DNA from: Flavobacterium shii
GTDB taxonomy: Bacteria; Bacteroidota; Bacteroidia; Flavobacteriales; Flavobacteriaceae
Direction of reading: 5' to 3'
DNA length: 64,000 nt
Assembly (NCBI RefSeq): GCF_025847235.1
Contig: NZ_JAOZEW010000024.1
Span: 31,932-95,931 of the forward strand
Part shown: in pieces, positions 1 to 7,869 of the stretch
Numbering within the stretch: the first letter of the stretch is position 1
How the letters are laid out: the number at the start of each line of letters is the position of its first letter
Notes under the pieces: model-generated
The model's database searches: none
What the model was told of the DNA's origin: nothing
Seen by the model: the letters and a program-made list of their open reading frames with translations, nothing else
Translations under genes and position numbers: made by a program

Positions 1-142
1 ATTGATTAAACTCATCTACAAGCATCCATCTGCGGTCGTTTTCAAACCCCATTTCTTCGGCCATAGCGCTTTTACAACTAATTCCTGCCAAACTTTTGAT
101 AGGATAGATATAAAGTTCTTTTACAATGTAACTAGTACTCAT
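1..142 (-). CDS. MOSC N-terminal beta-barrel domain protein (partial)
   Basis: Only the first 47 codons are inside the window; the gene runs off the left edge. The translation starts MSTSYIVKELYIYPIKS and continues with LAGIS and GFENDRRWMLVDE, the typical opening of MOSC_N beta-barrel proteins (YPIKS followed by a DRRWM motif). The family carries a C-terminal MOSC sulfur-carrier domain that would lie outside the window. Its ATG overlaps the end of aat by 11 bases, so the two are probably co-transcribed. Too short to be in a simple ORF list; the family call rests on the N-terminal motifs alone. Confidence 0.75.
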   Translation of the reverse strand, partial: MSTSYIVKELYIYPIKSLAGISCKSAMAEEMGFENDRRWMLVDEFNQ

Positions 143-776
143 CATTATTTAAAATTTGCATAAAAACATCACGTTCAATTTCTCGGCACCCTAAACTTTC
201 CAGATGTGGATTATAAACCTGACAATCTAAGAGTTTATAATTCTCCTCTTTTAGTTTATTTACTAAAGCAATAAAAGCTACTTTGGATGCATTTGACACT
301 TTTGAGAACATACTTTCTCCACAAAAAACATGTCCTAAATCTACACCATATAAACCACCTACCAATACATCATTCTCCCACACCTCAACCGATTTTGCAA
401 AACCCATCTCATGAAGTTTACAATAGGATTCAATCATGTTATTAGAAATCCAGGTTCCGTTTTGACCATCACGTTTTATCTTCTGACAATTCGAAATTAC
501 ATCTCTAAAATTCTGGTTGAAAGTAACCTTAAAAATATTTCGATTAAGAATATTACGCATGCTTTTAGTCACAATCAATTCATCCAAAAACAAAACCATC
601 CTAGGATTTGGTGCCCACCATAATATCGGTTCACCTTCATTAAACCACGGAAAAATTCCGTTGCGATATGCCAATTGCAATCGTTCTACAGATAAATCAC
701 CACCAATAGCCAGAATCCCATCATAATTGGCTTCTGAAACTGGCGGAAAAAATAAAACTTCGGATAAATAATACAT
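132..776 (-). CDS. aat: leucyl/phenylalanyl-tRNA--protein transferase
   Basis: A cytoplasmic enzyme that moves Leu or Phe from aminoacyl-tRNA to the N-terminal Arg or Lys of proteins, marking them for the ClpS/ClpAP N-end-rule pathway. The 214-residue length fits the family. Visible family motifs are FPP near residue 10, GGDLSVERL, AYRNGIFPWF, WWAPNPRMVL, the GTWI loop and GGLYGVDLG-VFCGESMFS. Starting at MYYLSEVLFFPP gives the standard N terminus. Its stop overlaps the start of the downstream MOSC gene, and a terminator sits upstream between it and the DUF3127 gene. Confidence 0.95.
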   Translation of the reverse strand: MYYLSEVLFFPPVSEANYDGILAIGGDLSVERLQLAYRNGIFPWFNEGEPILWWAPNPRMVLFLDELIVTKSMRNILNRNIFKVTFNQNFRDVISNCQKIKRDGQNGTWISNNMIESYCKLHEMGFAKSVEVWENDVLVGGLYGVDLGHVFCGESMFSKVSNASKVAFIALVNKLKEENYKLLDCQVYNPHLESLGCREIERDVFMQILNNDEY

Positions 777-794
777 TTTTAGATAAAATATAAA

Positions 795-826
795 AACCCG
801 ACAAATTTAAAAAAATTGCCGGGTCT
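795..826 (-). terminator. intrinsic terminator after DUF3127 gene
   Basis: An ACCCG-a-CAA / TTG-c-CGGGT stem with an A/T loop and, on the minus strand, a T-rich tail. It lies between the end of the DUF3127 gene and the aat start, so it probably ends the DUF3127 transcript. Confidence 0.7.
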
Positions 827-853
827 GCTTATTATAAAATCAAAACCTATTGA

Positions 854-1225
854 TTAAAATGGTAAATCGTCTGGTTCGTCTTCATTTAAATTTGTAGCTG
901 GAGCAAAAGCTTCTGCAGCAGGCATTGGAGGCGTTTGACCTGGAGCAGCTGTATCTAATTTCTCAATTCTCCATCCTTGGATACTGTTAAAATATCTAGT
1001 TTCTCCTTGTGGATTAACCCATTCTCTACCTCTTAAGTTAATTGAAACTTTTACTGGATCTCCCGTTTTATAACTACTCAACAAATCGCATTTATCCTGA
1101 GTAAATTCGATCATGATGTGTTGAGGATATTGCTCTTCTGTAGTAACTACAAGTTCTCTTTTCTTAAATGATGCACTAACTTGTTGTTCTGGATTAACAA
1201 CTTTTACTTTTCCTGTAACTTCCAT
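854..1225 (-). CDS. DUF3127 domain-containing protein
   Basis: A 123-residue protein matching the Bacteroidota DUF3127 family: it opens MEVTGKVKVVNPEQQVS, carries SFKKRELVV and QYPQHIMIEF, and ends with a proline-rich acidic tail NEDEPDDLPF. The short beta-rich layout followed by an acidic DDLPF tail resembles single-stranded-DNA-binding (SSB) proteins, whose acidic tips recruit partners. An OB-fold nucleic-acid role is therefore plausible but is inference. Upstream is a flavin reductase gene 23 bases away; downstream is a terminator. No catalytic residues are seen. Confidence 0.8.
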   Translation of the reverse strand: MEVTGKVKVVNPEQQVSASFKKRELVVTTEEQYPQHIMIEFTQDKCDLLSSYKTGDPVKVSINLRGREWVNPQGETRYFNSIQGWRIEKLDTAAPGQTPPMPAAEAFAPATNLNEDEPDDLPF

Positions 1226-1248
1226 CTCCGTTTTTATTTAATTGTTAT

Positions 1249-2133
1249 TTATTTTTTATCCTTTTTAGCCAAAAGTACTTTCCAAGCCGATATTACATCA
1301 TTATTATCAAGATACTTTTTAGCCTCTTTATGCACTTTTACCTCATCATCAGAGCTCAATACTCCTTTCACCGAAAAGTTTTCTTTCACAAAGATACTAA
1401 CTTCTTCTATTGTAGGCAAGGCTTCGATATTGCCTAATTTCCCTAAATCATTACCATCAAAAACAGTACTTTCTTTTACATAATCAGGTATCGCATCTAC
1501 TCCAACTCCAAGAGTTGTAAGTGGTTTTTCGACTTCAAAAAGTCCTTGATTCGATCTCGAATACCAATTACTTCCTAAGCGGGAAACCAAATCTATTTTA
1601 TGTTGATCAATAGCTCCGTTTTCATCTAAAATTGCTTCGTGAATATGAATTTTCACCACTTCGCAAAGAATTAGATTTCCAGCTCCTCCTTCTGTCCCTA
1701 ACGGAATAATTTGTGTTACCTTACATTCAAATTGTACTGGCGACTCTTTTACGCGATATGGTTTTACAATATCTGATGGAACTTGCGTTAATCCTGATTT
1801 TATAAATTCATTAACTCCATCGGCATATTCTGTACTTGCCAACGATGTTTGTTGTACAATATCATAATTAACAACATTAATAACAACTTCTCCTGTAGCC
1901 TCGGCATTGATTAAAGTATGTTTTATAGAATTATCACGTACTCTACGAGATGGTGAAAAAACTAAAATTGGCGGATTAGCACTAAATACATTGAAGAAAC
2001 TAAATGGCGATAAATTCGGTTTTCCGTCTTTATCTATAGTACTTGCGAAAGCAATAGGTCTAGGTCCAACAGCACTTTGTAAGTAACCTTGCAATTTTGC
2101 TGTCGTAATTTCCTTTGGATCAATACTAATCAT
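1249..2133 (-). CDS. flavin reductase family protein
   Basis: A 294-residue protein with an N-terminal split-barrel flavin reductase-like domain: RPIAFASTIDKDGKPNLSP, then SFFNVFSANPPILVFSPSRR and the ENVVNYDIVQQ-type strand. Such proteins bind FMN and use NAD(P)H or act as FMN-binding oxidoreductases; the physiological substrate cannot be read from the sequence. The C-terminal third (from about residue 210) is a charged helical extension ending in lysines, common in the Flavobacterium version. It is transcribed towards the DUF3127 gene 23 bases away, probably as one unit, and divergently from the sensor kinase. Confidence 0.85.
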   Translation of the reverse strand: MISIDPKEITTAKLQGYLQSAVGPRPIAFASTIDKDGKPNLSPFSFFNVFSANPPILVFSPSRRVRDNSIKHTLINAEATGEVVINVVNYDIVQQTSLASTEYADGVNEFIKSGLTQVPSDIVKPYRVKESPVQFECKVTQIIPLGTEGGAGNLILCEVVKIHIHEAILDENGAIDQHKIDLVSRLGSNWYSRSNQGLFEVEKPLTTLGVGVDAIPDYVKESTVFDGNDLGKLGNIEALPTIEEVSIFVKENFSVKGVLSSDDEVKVHKEAKKYLDNNDVISAWKVLLAKKDKK

Positions 2134-2289
2134 ACTTTTATCTTTCTAATCATTATTAGAAGACAACAAAAGTACGTAAATCGTTTAAGTTTCGAAAGAG
2201 GTCAATACATTTTAAAAATAAAATCTTTGCCTTCGCACAAAATATAAACTGTGTTTATTTCGTTATATTTATACCTCAAAAATTAATTT

Positions 2290-3444
2290 ATGTTTTTTTC
2301 AGAAAGAAGAAATACTACACGCTGGATCATTATTTGTGCTTCCTTTTTGATCATTTCATTAATTCTGTGGAATACTTATACTTTTTTTCAGATTTTTAAA
2401 AACGAAGAACGGTTAAAAATGAATCTCTGGGCAAATGCTCAAAAGACATTAATCAATGCTGACGAAAACACTGATGTCGAATTACCTCTGCTAATATTTA
2501 GCAACAACACATCGATTCCTATAATTTTAACTGAGAAAGACAGTATCATTAGCGCTGTGAATATTGATGAAACCATCATAAAAGATAAACATAAAGCAAT
2601 TTCTTTTTTAAAAAATTTAAAAAATGAAAATGAAGCTATTGTAATCGAATATGCGCCTGGAAAACATCAGGAGCTTTATTATGGTAACTCCGAGTTATTG
2701 AATAAACTCAAGTATTATCCTGTTGCTTTATTGTTGATTATTTTCTTGTTTGCCGGTTTGGTTTACAACTTTTACAGAAGTACAAAAATGGCTACCCAAA
2801 ATAAACTTTGGGCAGGAATGGCAAAAGAAACAGCACATCAAATAGGAACACCGCTTTCTTCATTAATTGGCTGGGTCGAATTCCTGAAAACTGAAAATAT
2901 TGATGAATCAATCACATCCGAAATCGAGAAAGATATTGAACGTTTACAAACTATTACCGATCGTTTCTCGAAAATTGGATCCTCTCCCGTACTTGAAAAC
3001 AAAGATATAATTCAGGAAACATTAAACACATATGATTATTTACAATCTCGTTTTTCTAAACAGGTAAATTTCTCCTGCCAGATGCCCGAAAATCCTATTA
3101 TGGTTATGATTAATCCTATCCTTCATAGTTGGACAATTGAGAACTTGGTAAAAAATGCCATTGATGCAATGAAAGGAAAAGGGAATTTGACATTAAAAAT
3201 TGAACAAGACGGAAACTTAGTAAAAATAAATGTTTCGGACACAGGAATCGGAATTCCAAAAAACCAATTTAAAGCCATATTTGAACCTGGTTTTACAACC
3301 AAAAAAAGAGGTTGGGGCTTAGGACTTTCGCTAACAAAAAGAATTGTCGAGGAATATCATAGTGGTAAGATAAAAGTTTTACAATCGGAAATAGGAAAAG
3401 GAACAATCATCCAGCTTAACTACAAGGTAAACCCTCCTTCTTAA
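2290..3444 (+). CDS. orphan sensor histidine kinase
   Basis: A 384-residue membrane histidine kinase. Transmembrane segments lie near residues 12-32 and 142-160 and enclose a short periplasmic sensor of about 110 residues. The H-box is HQIGTPLSSL near residue 185, with Gln where most kinases have Glu. The ATPase domain has NLVKNAIDAM (N box), DTGIGIPK (G1) and a GWGLGLSLTKRI stretch (G2). No response regulator gene flanks it, so the partner is elsewhere. The signal sensed is unknown. A bidirectional terminator separates it from the convergent HIT gene. Confidence 0.9.
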   Translation: MFFSERRNTTRWIIICASFLIISLILWNTYTFFQIFKNEERLKMNLWANAQKTLINADENTDVELPLLIFSNNTSIPIILTEKDSIISAVNIDETIIKDKHKAISFLKNLKNENEAIVIEYAPGKHQELYYGNSELLNKLKYYPVALLLIIFLFAGLVYNFYRSTKMATQNKLWAGMAKETAHQIGTPLSSLIGWVEFLKTENIDESITSEIEKDIERLQTITDRFSKIGSSPVLENKDIIQETLNTYDYLQSRFSKQVNFSCQMPENPIMVMINPILHSWTIENLVKNAIDAMKGKGNLTLKIEQDGNLVKINVSDTGIGIPKNQFKAIFEPGFTTKKRGWGLGLSLTKRIVEEYHSGKIKVLQSEIGKGTIIQLNYKVNPPS

Positions 3445-3451
3445 AAATAAA

Positions 3452-3487
3452 AACCACAAACTCATTTATTGAATTTGTGGTTTTATT
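3452..3487. terminator. bidirectional intrinsic terminator
   Basis: AACCACAAA pairs with TTTGTGGTT across a short loop, with A-tract and T-tract on either side. It sits between the convergent sensor kinase and HIT genes and can serve both. Confidence 0.85.
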
Positions 3488-3512
3488 TTATTTAAAACTT
3501 ACTTATTTAAGA

Positions 3513-3902
3513 CTATAAATTAGCCTGGATACTTTTGGCCAAAGCCTCAAATTCTTCTTTAGTAAGTGATACTTTATTATGAAAACGCATTTCGTCCATT
3601 TCGTTAAGCGGAATTAAATGTACATGCGCGTGAGGAACTTCAAGTCCTACAACTGCCATTCCAACTCTTTTGCAAGGAACTGTTTTCTCCAAAGCGATCG
3701 CAATTTTTTTAGAAAACTGCATTAACCCTAGATATAACTCATCATCCATGTCAAAAATCTTATTAATTTCTTGCTTCGGGATACAAAGTGTATGTCCTTT
3801 GGCATTTGGATTTACATCTAAAAATGCTAAAAAATTAGCATCTTCGGCGATTTTATAACTTGGGATTTCTCCGTTTACTATTTTGGTGAATATTGTACTC
3901 AT
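3513..3902 (-). CDS. HIT family nucleotide hydrolase/transferase
   Basis: A 129-residue histidine-triad protein of the HINT/Fhit type. The catalytic triad HAHVHLIP is present near residue 95, and the N terminus TIFTKIVNGEIPSYKI-EDANFLAFLD is the standard HIT opening. Family members hydrolyse AMP-lysine-like or dinucleoside polyphosphate substrates; the exact substrate here is not readable. Its start is 53 bases from the end of greA, so it may share the greA transcript. Confidence 0.92.
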   Translation of the reverse strand: MSTIFTKIVNGEIPSYKIAEDANFLAFLDVNPNAKGHTLCIPKQEINKIFDMDDELYLGLMQFSKKIAIALEKTVPCKRVGMAVVGLEVPHAHVHLIPLNEMDEMRFHNKVSLTKEEFEALAKSIQANL

Positions 3903-3955
3903 CTTTTAATTTTTAAAATCTTAATAGTGGGATTACTTCCTTCCTAGCAATGAAC

Positions 3956-4432
3956 TTAGTCTCTTGTAATTTCAAGGATTTCAAATTTCAAAACACCATT
4001 TGGAACCGTAATTTCTGCAACTTCACCTACAGACTTACCTAGTAACCCTTTTCCTATTGGAGAAGTTACAGATATCTTACCTGTTTTTAAATCTGCTTCA
4101 CTTTCTGCAACAAGTGTATAGGTCATTTCCATACCGTTGCTTTGATTTTTAATTTTCACATTAGAAAGCACCAATGCTTTAGAAACATCTAATTGCGACT
4201 CATCGATTAATCTTGCGTTCGAATACACTTCTTCCATCTTCGAAATTCGCATTTCAAGTAGACCTTGTGCTTCTTTGGCGGCATCATATTCGGCGTTCTC
4301 AGATAAATCACCTTTATCTCTTGCTTCGGCTATATCTTGAGATGCCTTTGGACGCATTACACTTTTTAAGTGCTCCAATTCATCTTTTAATTTTTTTAAT
4401 CCTTCTGCGGTATAATAAGATACTTTACTCAT
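3956..4432 (-). CDS. greA: transcription elongation factor GreA
   Basis: A 158-residue GreA that enters the RNA polymerase secondary channel and stimulates cleavage of backtracked RNA. The N-terminal coiled coil carries the acidic tip sequence GDLSENAEYDAAKEAQ, and the C-terminal FKBP-like domain ends with SPIGKGLLGKSVGEVAEI, both diagnostic. The length is normal. The leader upstream contains a promoter-like element followed immediately by a terminator-like hairpin (separate entries). The HIT gene follows in the same direction. Confidence 0.97.
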   Translation of the reverse strand: MSKVSYYTAEGLKKLKDELEHLKSVMRPKASQDIAEARDKGDLSENAEYDAAKEAQGLLEMRISKMEEVYSNARLIDESQLDVSKALVLSNVKIKNQSNGMEMTYTLVAESEADLKTGKISVTSPIGKGLLGKSVGEVAEITVPNGVLKFEILEITRD

Positions 4433-4455
4433 AACTTCATCGTTTATATAAATAG

Positions 4456-4482
4456 AAAAAATCCCATCGGGACGGGATTTCT
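4456..4482 (-). promoter_or_regulatory. terminator-like hairpin in greA leader
   Basis: Read on the minus strand, AAATCCC pairs with GGGATTT around an 8-base loop and is followed by a run of T. The hairpin lies after the putative promoter and before the greA ATG, so it would be in the leader RNA. It has the form of an intrinsic terminator or attenuator rather than an end-of-gene signal, because no minus-strand gene lies upstream. Confidence 0.5.
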
Positions 4483-4487
4483 TATCA

Positions 4488-4495
4488 CAAAGATA
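4488..4495 (-). promoter_or_regulatory. greA -7 promoter element
   Basis: TATCTTTG on the minus strand matches the Bacteroidota -7 consensus TAnnTTTG, about 55 bases before the greA ATG. No clear -33 TTTG was found. Confidence 0.5.
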
Positions 4496-4587
4496 CTATT
4501 ATTTTTAATAGTACATAATTATATGTTAATCATATAGATTTCAAATCTAATTAAATTATTTTTGTTTCACTAATTCTTTTTACAATA

Positions 4588-5004
4588 ATGAAAAAAATCT
4601 GGCTTTTACCTCTGTTTATTATCTTGCTTATATCATGTAGCGAGAATCGTACGAATAATAAAAACCCTAATATTCCTAATTACACTGTTAACTTCACTGT
4701 TGATATGAACTTGCCTTTATACTCAAATCTTAAATATGTAAGCAACGGTGTGATTATACAAAATCAAGGTGCAAAAGGAGTAATCGTTTTTTGCACTGGC
4801 ATAGGAACATACAACGCCTTTGATGCAGCATGTCCTAATCAAGCCTTATCATCATGTGTTGCCATGACTATTAGTGGAGTAAACGCCGTTTGTTCTTGTG
4901 ATAAAGTAGCATATAGCCTATTTACAGGTTTAGGTGATAAAGAATACCCTCTAAAACAATATCGTGTTGACGTAGCTGGAAATACATTACGTGTATACAA
5001 CTAA
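4588..5004 (+). CDS. Rieske-like lipoprotein lacking ligand histidines
   Basis: A 138-residue lipoprotein. The signal peptide MKKIWLLPLFIILLISC ends in a lipobox Cys. The C-terminal half has the layout of Rieske [2Fe-2S] domains found in Bacteroidota: DAACPNQ, then SSC, then CSCDKVAYSLFTG and LKQYRVDV. In true Rieske proteins the cluster is held by CxH and CxxH; here both His positions are Asn and Asp, while several Cys remain. A classical cluster is therefore unlikely. It may be a structural or disulfide-stabilised relative. It is a single gene closed by a bidirectional terminator. Confidence 0.6.
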   Translation: MKKIWLLPLFIILLISCSENRTNNKNPNIPNYTVNFTVDMNLPLYSNLKYVSNGVIIQNQGAKGVIVFCTGIGTYNAFDAACPNQALSSCVAMTISGVNAVCSCDKVAYSLFTGLGDKEYPLKQYRVDVAGNTLRVYN

Positions 5005-5010
5005 AAAACA

Positions 5011-5045
5011 AAAAGCCTGAAAGATTAAAACTTTCAGGCTTTTTA
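5011..5045. terminator. bidirectional intrinsic terminator
   Basis: AAAAGCCTGAAAG pairs with CTTTCAGGCTTTT across a short loop, A-rich on one side and T-rich on the other. It lies between the convergent Rieske-like gene and the TonB receptor gene. Confidence 0.9.
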
Positions 5046-5064
5046 AATATAAAACTAAGTTGAT

Positions 5065-7218
5065 TTAAAACTTAAGCGTTAATCCAGCTAAGAAATTAAT
5101 TCCTGCCTGCGGATAATAAGACGGATAGATATCCCACATGGCTCCGTTTGAAACATATTTTTTATCAAAGATGTTATTTACTAAACCAGTAATTGTGATT
5201 GATTTAAAAATAGATTTTGGTTTTATCTCATACGCAATATTCAAATCATTTGTAAAATAATCGGCTAGTTTTGCAGCAGGTAATTCTATATTATTCATGT
5301 ATTGCTCTCCTACAAACTTTTGCAATAGCGAAACATATAATCCTTCGATTGGTTTATAAACAATAATATTTCCTACTATCACTTCTGGAGAATAGGCAAT
5401 ACTTGTAGTACCATAATACTCTCCATCTACTGCCAAATCAACATTTTTATTACTACTTAATGTAAAATTAGGTCTTATTATAAACTTCTCCGATAAGGCA
5501 ATTGTAGCATCTACCTCTAATCCTAAACGGTAACTTTTTTCGGTATTAGCACGAATTGGAGCGCCAACATCGTCTAACCTTCCTGTTAAAATCAATTGAT
5601 CTTTGTACGCCATATAATATACATTTGAACTCATCTGTACTTTATCTGAATTATATCTCCAACCCAATTCGAAATCATTTAGTTTTTCTGGCTTTACATT
5701 TCCACCCTCATAATCCGTTCTGTTTGGCTCACGATTGGCTCTTGCATAAGAAAAATACAAAGTGTTTTTTAAGTTAATTTCGTAATTTAACCCTGCTTTT
5801 GGGTTGAAGAAATTAAACTTATCATCGACTAAACCAGTTTCTTTACTATTGGCTTTATATTGTACATTTCGATATTGCAAATCCCCGTAGAAACTCAATT
5901 TTTCTGTTAATTGATAATTTGCTTTCGCAAAAATATTCCCGTCTGTTTTAACCGAATGATCATCATAATAATGATCTCCAAGTTCTGATTGAGAAGCATA
6001 TCTCGCCCAGATAACTTTACCAAAATGATCGCCTTCATACCTATTCCATCCTCCTCCTAAAATTACATCTAGTTTATCTGTAACATATTTTGCAGAAAAA
6101 GTAGTTCCGTAAAAATCATTATCTAACCATTTTTGTCTAACCAAATCGGTTGTATTTATTGTTCCAATAGGGATTAACCCATAATCGGCAAAATCGGCAT
6201 CTTCCTTATAATTTTCATAATATCCTTTTCCTTTGGTATAATGCACCGCCAGATTTGTACTCCATTTTTCGGATATAAATTCACTCCAATGCAATTGATA
6301 ATGGTTTTGATTATAATTATCGGTTTCATTATCATAAAAACGAATCTTTCCAGACTCATCAGTAAACATCCCTGCAGGATTAAATGTTCTGTTGGTATTT
6401 AAAGTTTCTGCATCAATTCCGTTCCAAGCTTGGTACGTTTTTTCGGTTCCTCCAAAAACCAAAGCCTTAATTAAAGTCGTTTTACCTACATAAGTTCCTT
6501 GTAAGAAATAAGATTTTAAATCGGTACTAGCTCTATCTATATATCCATCTGATTTTATGGCCGATAAACGTCCTGCAATTTCAAAATGGTCATTTAATAA
6601 ACCTGTACTAAACTTAACTGTGTTTTTCAATGTATTGAATGATCCAACCGAAGTAGCAATTTCTCCCGTGGCTTTCTTTGCATAACTATCGGTTAATAAA
6701 TTCAAACTTGCTCCAAAAGCACTAGACCCGTTCGTTGAGGTACCAACACCTCTTTGTAGCTGCAAACTCTCTACAGAAGAAGCAAAATCGGGCATATTTA
6801 CCCAAAAAGTACCTTGACTTTCGGCATCGTTATATGGAATTCCGTTTATGGTAACATTCACTCTCGTTGCATCACTTCCTCGAACACGAATTCCAGAATA
6901 ACCTATTCCGTTTCCAGCATCCGAAGTCGTTACAACCGATGGCATATAATTCATAAGAACAGGTATATCCTGACCTAAATTCCTGAATTTAATGTCTTTT
7001 TTATTTAAATTACTAAAACTTACAGGAGTTTTCGCCGTAACACGTACTGCCGAAACTAGTACATTATCAAGCTGATTGACTTTGGTAGTATCTTGTACTT
7101 GAGCAGAAGATAAAAGAGAGTAGAAAATAGAAAATAGAAGAAAGAAAATAGATGTGTAGTTCGACTTAGAACCTTTACAACTTAGTACCTCAGTACCTTT
7201 AATAAAAATAGTTTTCAT
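5065..7218 (-). CDS. TonB-dependent receptor, TPP-riboswitch controlled (probable thiamine receptor)
   Basis: A 717-residue outer-membrane receptor. A signal peptide ends SLLSSAQ near residue 40; the plug domain has NVLVSAVRVTAKTPVSFSN, GYSGIRVRGSDATRVNVTI and GIPYNDAESQ; the C-terminal barrel ends in aromatic GLTLKF. These receptors import scarce ligands with energy from TonB-ExbBD. A TPP riboswitch lies directly upstream, so the ligand is probably thiamine or a phosphate or precursor of it. The nearby PnuC-type transporter supports this. The annotated ATG gives an unusually long n-region (about 20 residues before the hydrophobic stretch). No closer in-frame ATG precedes that stretch. Ligand assignment is inference. 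Confidence 0.85.
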   Translation of the reverse strand: MKTIFIKGTEVLSCKGSKSNYTSIFFLLFSIFYSLLSSAQVQDTTKVNQLDNVLVSAVRVTAKTPVSFSNLNKKDIKFRNLGQDIPVLMNYMPSVVTTSDAGNGIGYSGIRVRGSDATRVNVTINGIPYNDAESQGTFWVNMPDFASSVESLQLQRGVGTSTNGSSAFGASLNLLTDSYAKKATGEIATSVGSFNTLKNTVKFSTGLLNDHFEIAGRLSAIKSDGYIDRASTDLKSYFLQGTYVGKTTLIKALVFGGTEKTYQAWNGIDAETLNTNRTFNPAGMFTDESGKIRFYDNETDNYNQNHYQLHWSEFISEKWSTNLAVHYTKGKGYYENYKEDADFADYGLIPIGTINTTDLVRQKWLDNDFYGTTFSAKYVTDKLDVILGGGWNRYEGDHFGKVIWARYASQSELGDHYYDDHSVKTDGNIFAKANYQLTEKLSFYGDLQYRNVQYKANSKETGLVDDKFNFFNPKAGLNYEINLKNTLYFSYARANREPNRTDYEGGNVKPEKLNDFELGWRYNSDKVQMSSNVYYMAYKDQLILTGRLDDVGAPIRANTEKSYRLGLEVDATIALSEKFIIRPNFTLSSNKNVDLAVDGEYYGTTSIAYSPEVIVGNIIVYKPIEGLYVSLLQKFVGEQYMNNIELPAAKLADYFTNDLNIAYEIKPKSIFKSITITGLVNNIFDKKYVSNGAMWDIYPSYYPQAGINFLAGLTLKF

Positions 7219-7278
7219 CCGTAAAAAAATTACGAATAAAAGGGGGAATTATTCTTTTGTTAAATTAATAAATGTTTC

Positions 7279-7313
7279 ACGACAAAATATAGTGTGCACG
7301 CTAAAATTGTCGT
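7279..7313 (-). promoter_or_regulatory. riboswitch expression-platform hairpin
   Basis: On the minus strand ACGACAA (7313-7307) pairs perfectly with TTGTCGT (7285-7279). The upstream arm includes the bases that would form the 3' strand of aptamer stem P1, so the hairpin and the ligand-bound aptamer are mutually exclusive. No T-run follows, suggesting translational or processing control rather than termination. Confidence 0.45.
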
Positions 7314-7393
7314 TTTTTCCCTTAGCAACATTACTCGCTCAGGTTCTTTGGGTATGATCTCAGCTCGTTATTTAGAGCACCCCTTTGAGACGA
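7308..7393 (-). ncRNA. TPP riboswitch (THI element)
   Basis: Read on the minus strand, the conserved pieces occur in order: AAAGGGGTGC, then GCTGAGATCATACCC, then AAGAACCTGA, GAGTAATG and GCTAAGGGA. These are the hallmark segments of the thiamine pyrophosphate aptamer. Terminal bases TCGT and ACGA can close stem P1. It lies about 90 bases before the TonB-dependent receptor start and immediately after a promoter-like TACTTTTG. High TPP would be expected to lower receptor expression. Confidence 0.92.
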
Positions 7394-7395
7394 GG

Positions 7396-7403
7396 CAAAA
7401 GTA
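7396..7403 (-). promoter_or_regulatory. promoter -7 element before TPP riboswitch
   Basis: TACTTTTG on the minus strand fits TAnnTTTG. A start site about 7 bases downstream would fall at the 5' edge of the aptamer, so the riboswitch and receptor have their own promoter separate from arfB. Confidence 0.55.
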
Positions 7404-7464
7404 GAAAAGATTTTTAGATTATTTGACTATTAGATTTTTTAAATTAATTAAAATCAAAAAAGTA

Positions 7465-7869
7465 TTAATCTAAATTTGGTTTCTTTCTCGATTGTTTAAT
7501 CTCCGAAACGTTCTTTTTGTCTTTAATTCGTTTACGAATTACTGATTTTGGAATCTTAGTCGCTTTTCGCGGTTTCTGGATAATTAATGCATTCTTAATC
7601 AATTCCAGAAAACGCTTTGTTACAATACTTTTATTTTTTAGCTGACTTCTATCTTCATCGCAATTCAAGATTAAAACTGTATCTAATGTTAATCTTGTCG
7701 CTAATTTTATTTCTAGAAGTACTTTTTCTTCATCTGATAATGCCTGTGAATTTCGCAAATCAAAGCTCAAAACTACCTTCGATGATACTTTATTCACATT
7801 CTGACCGCCAGCCCCACTACTGCGAACAGCTTTATAAGTTAGTTCTGTAACAATTTTTTCTATTTCCAT
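7465..7869 (-). CDS. arfB: alternative ribosome-rescue factor ArfB (peptidyl-tRNA hydrolase)
   Basis: A 134-residue class-I release-factor-like protein. The catalytic GGQ is at residues 21-23 in SSGAGGQNVNKVSSKV, and the basic C-terminal tail (IRKRIKDKKNVSEIKQSRKKP) is what inserts into the empty mRNA channel of stalled ribosomes. It hydrolyses peptidyl-tRNA on non-stop complexes. Its ATG shares a base with the stop of the upstream kinase-DUF4301 gene (TAATG), indicating translational coupling. Confidence 0.93.
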   Translation of the reverse strand: MEIEKIVTELTYKAVRSSGAGGQNVNKVSSKVVLSFDLRNSQALSDEEKVLLEIKLATRLTLDTVLILNCDEDRSQLKNKSIVTKRFLELIKNALIIQKPRKATKIPKSVIRKRIKDKKNVSEIKQSRKKPNLD

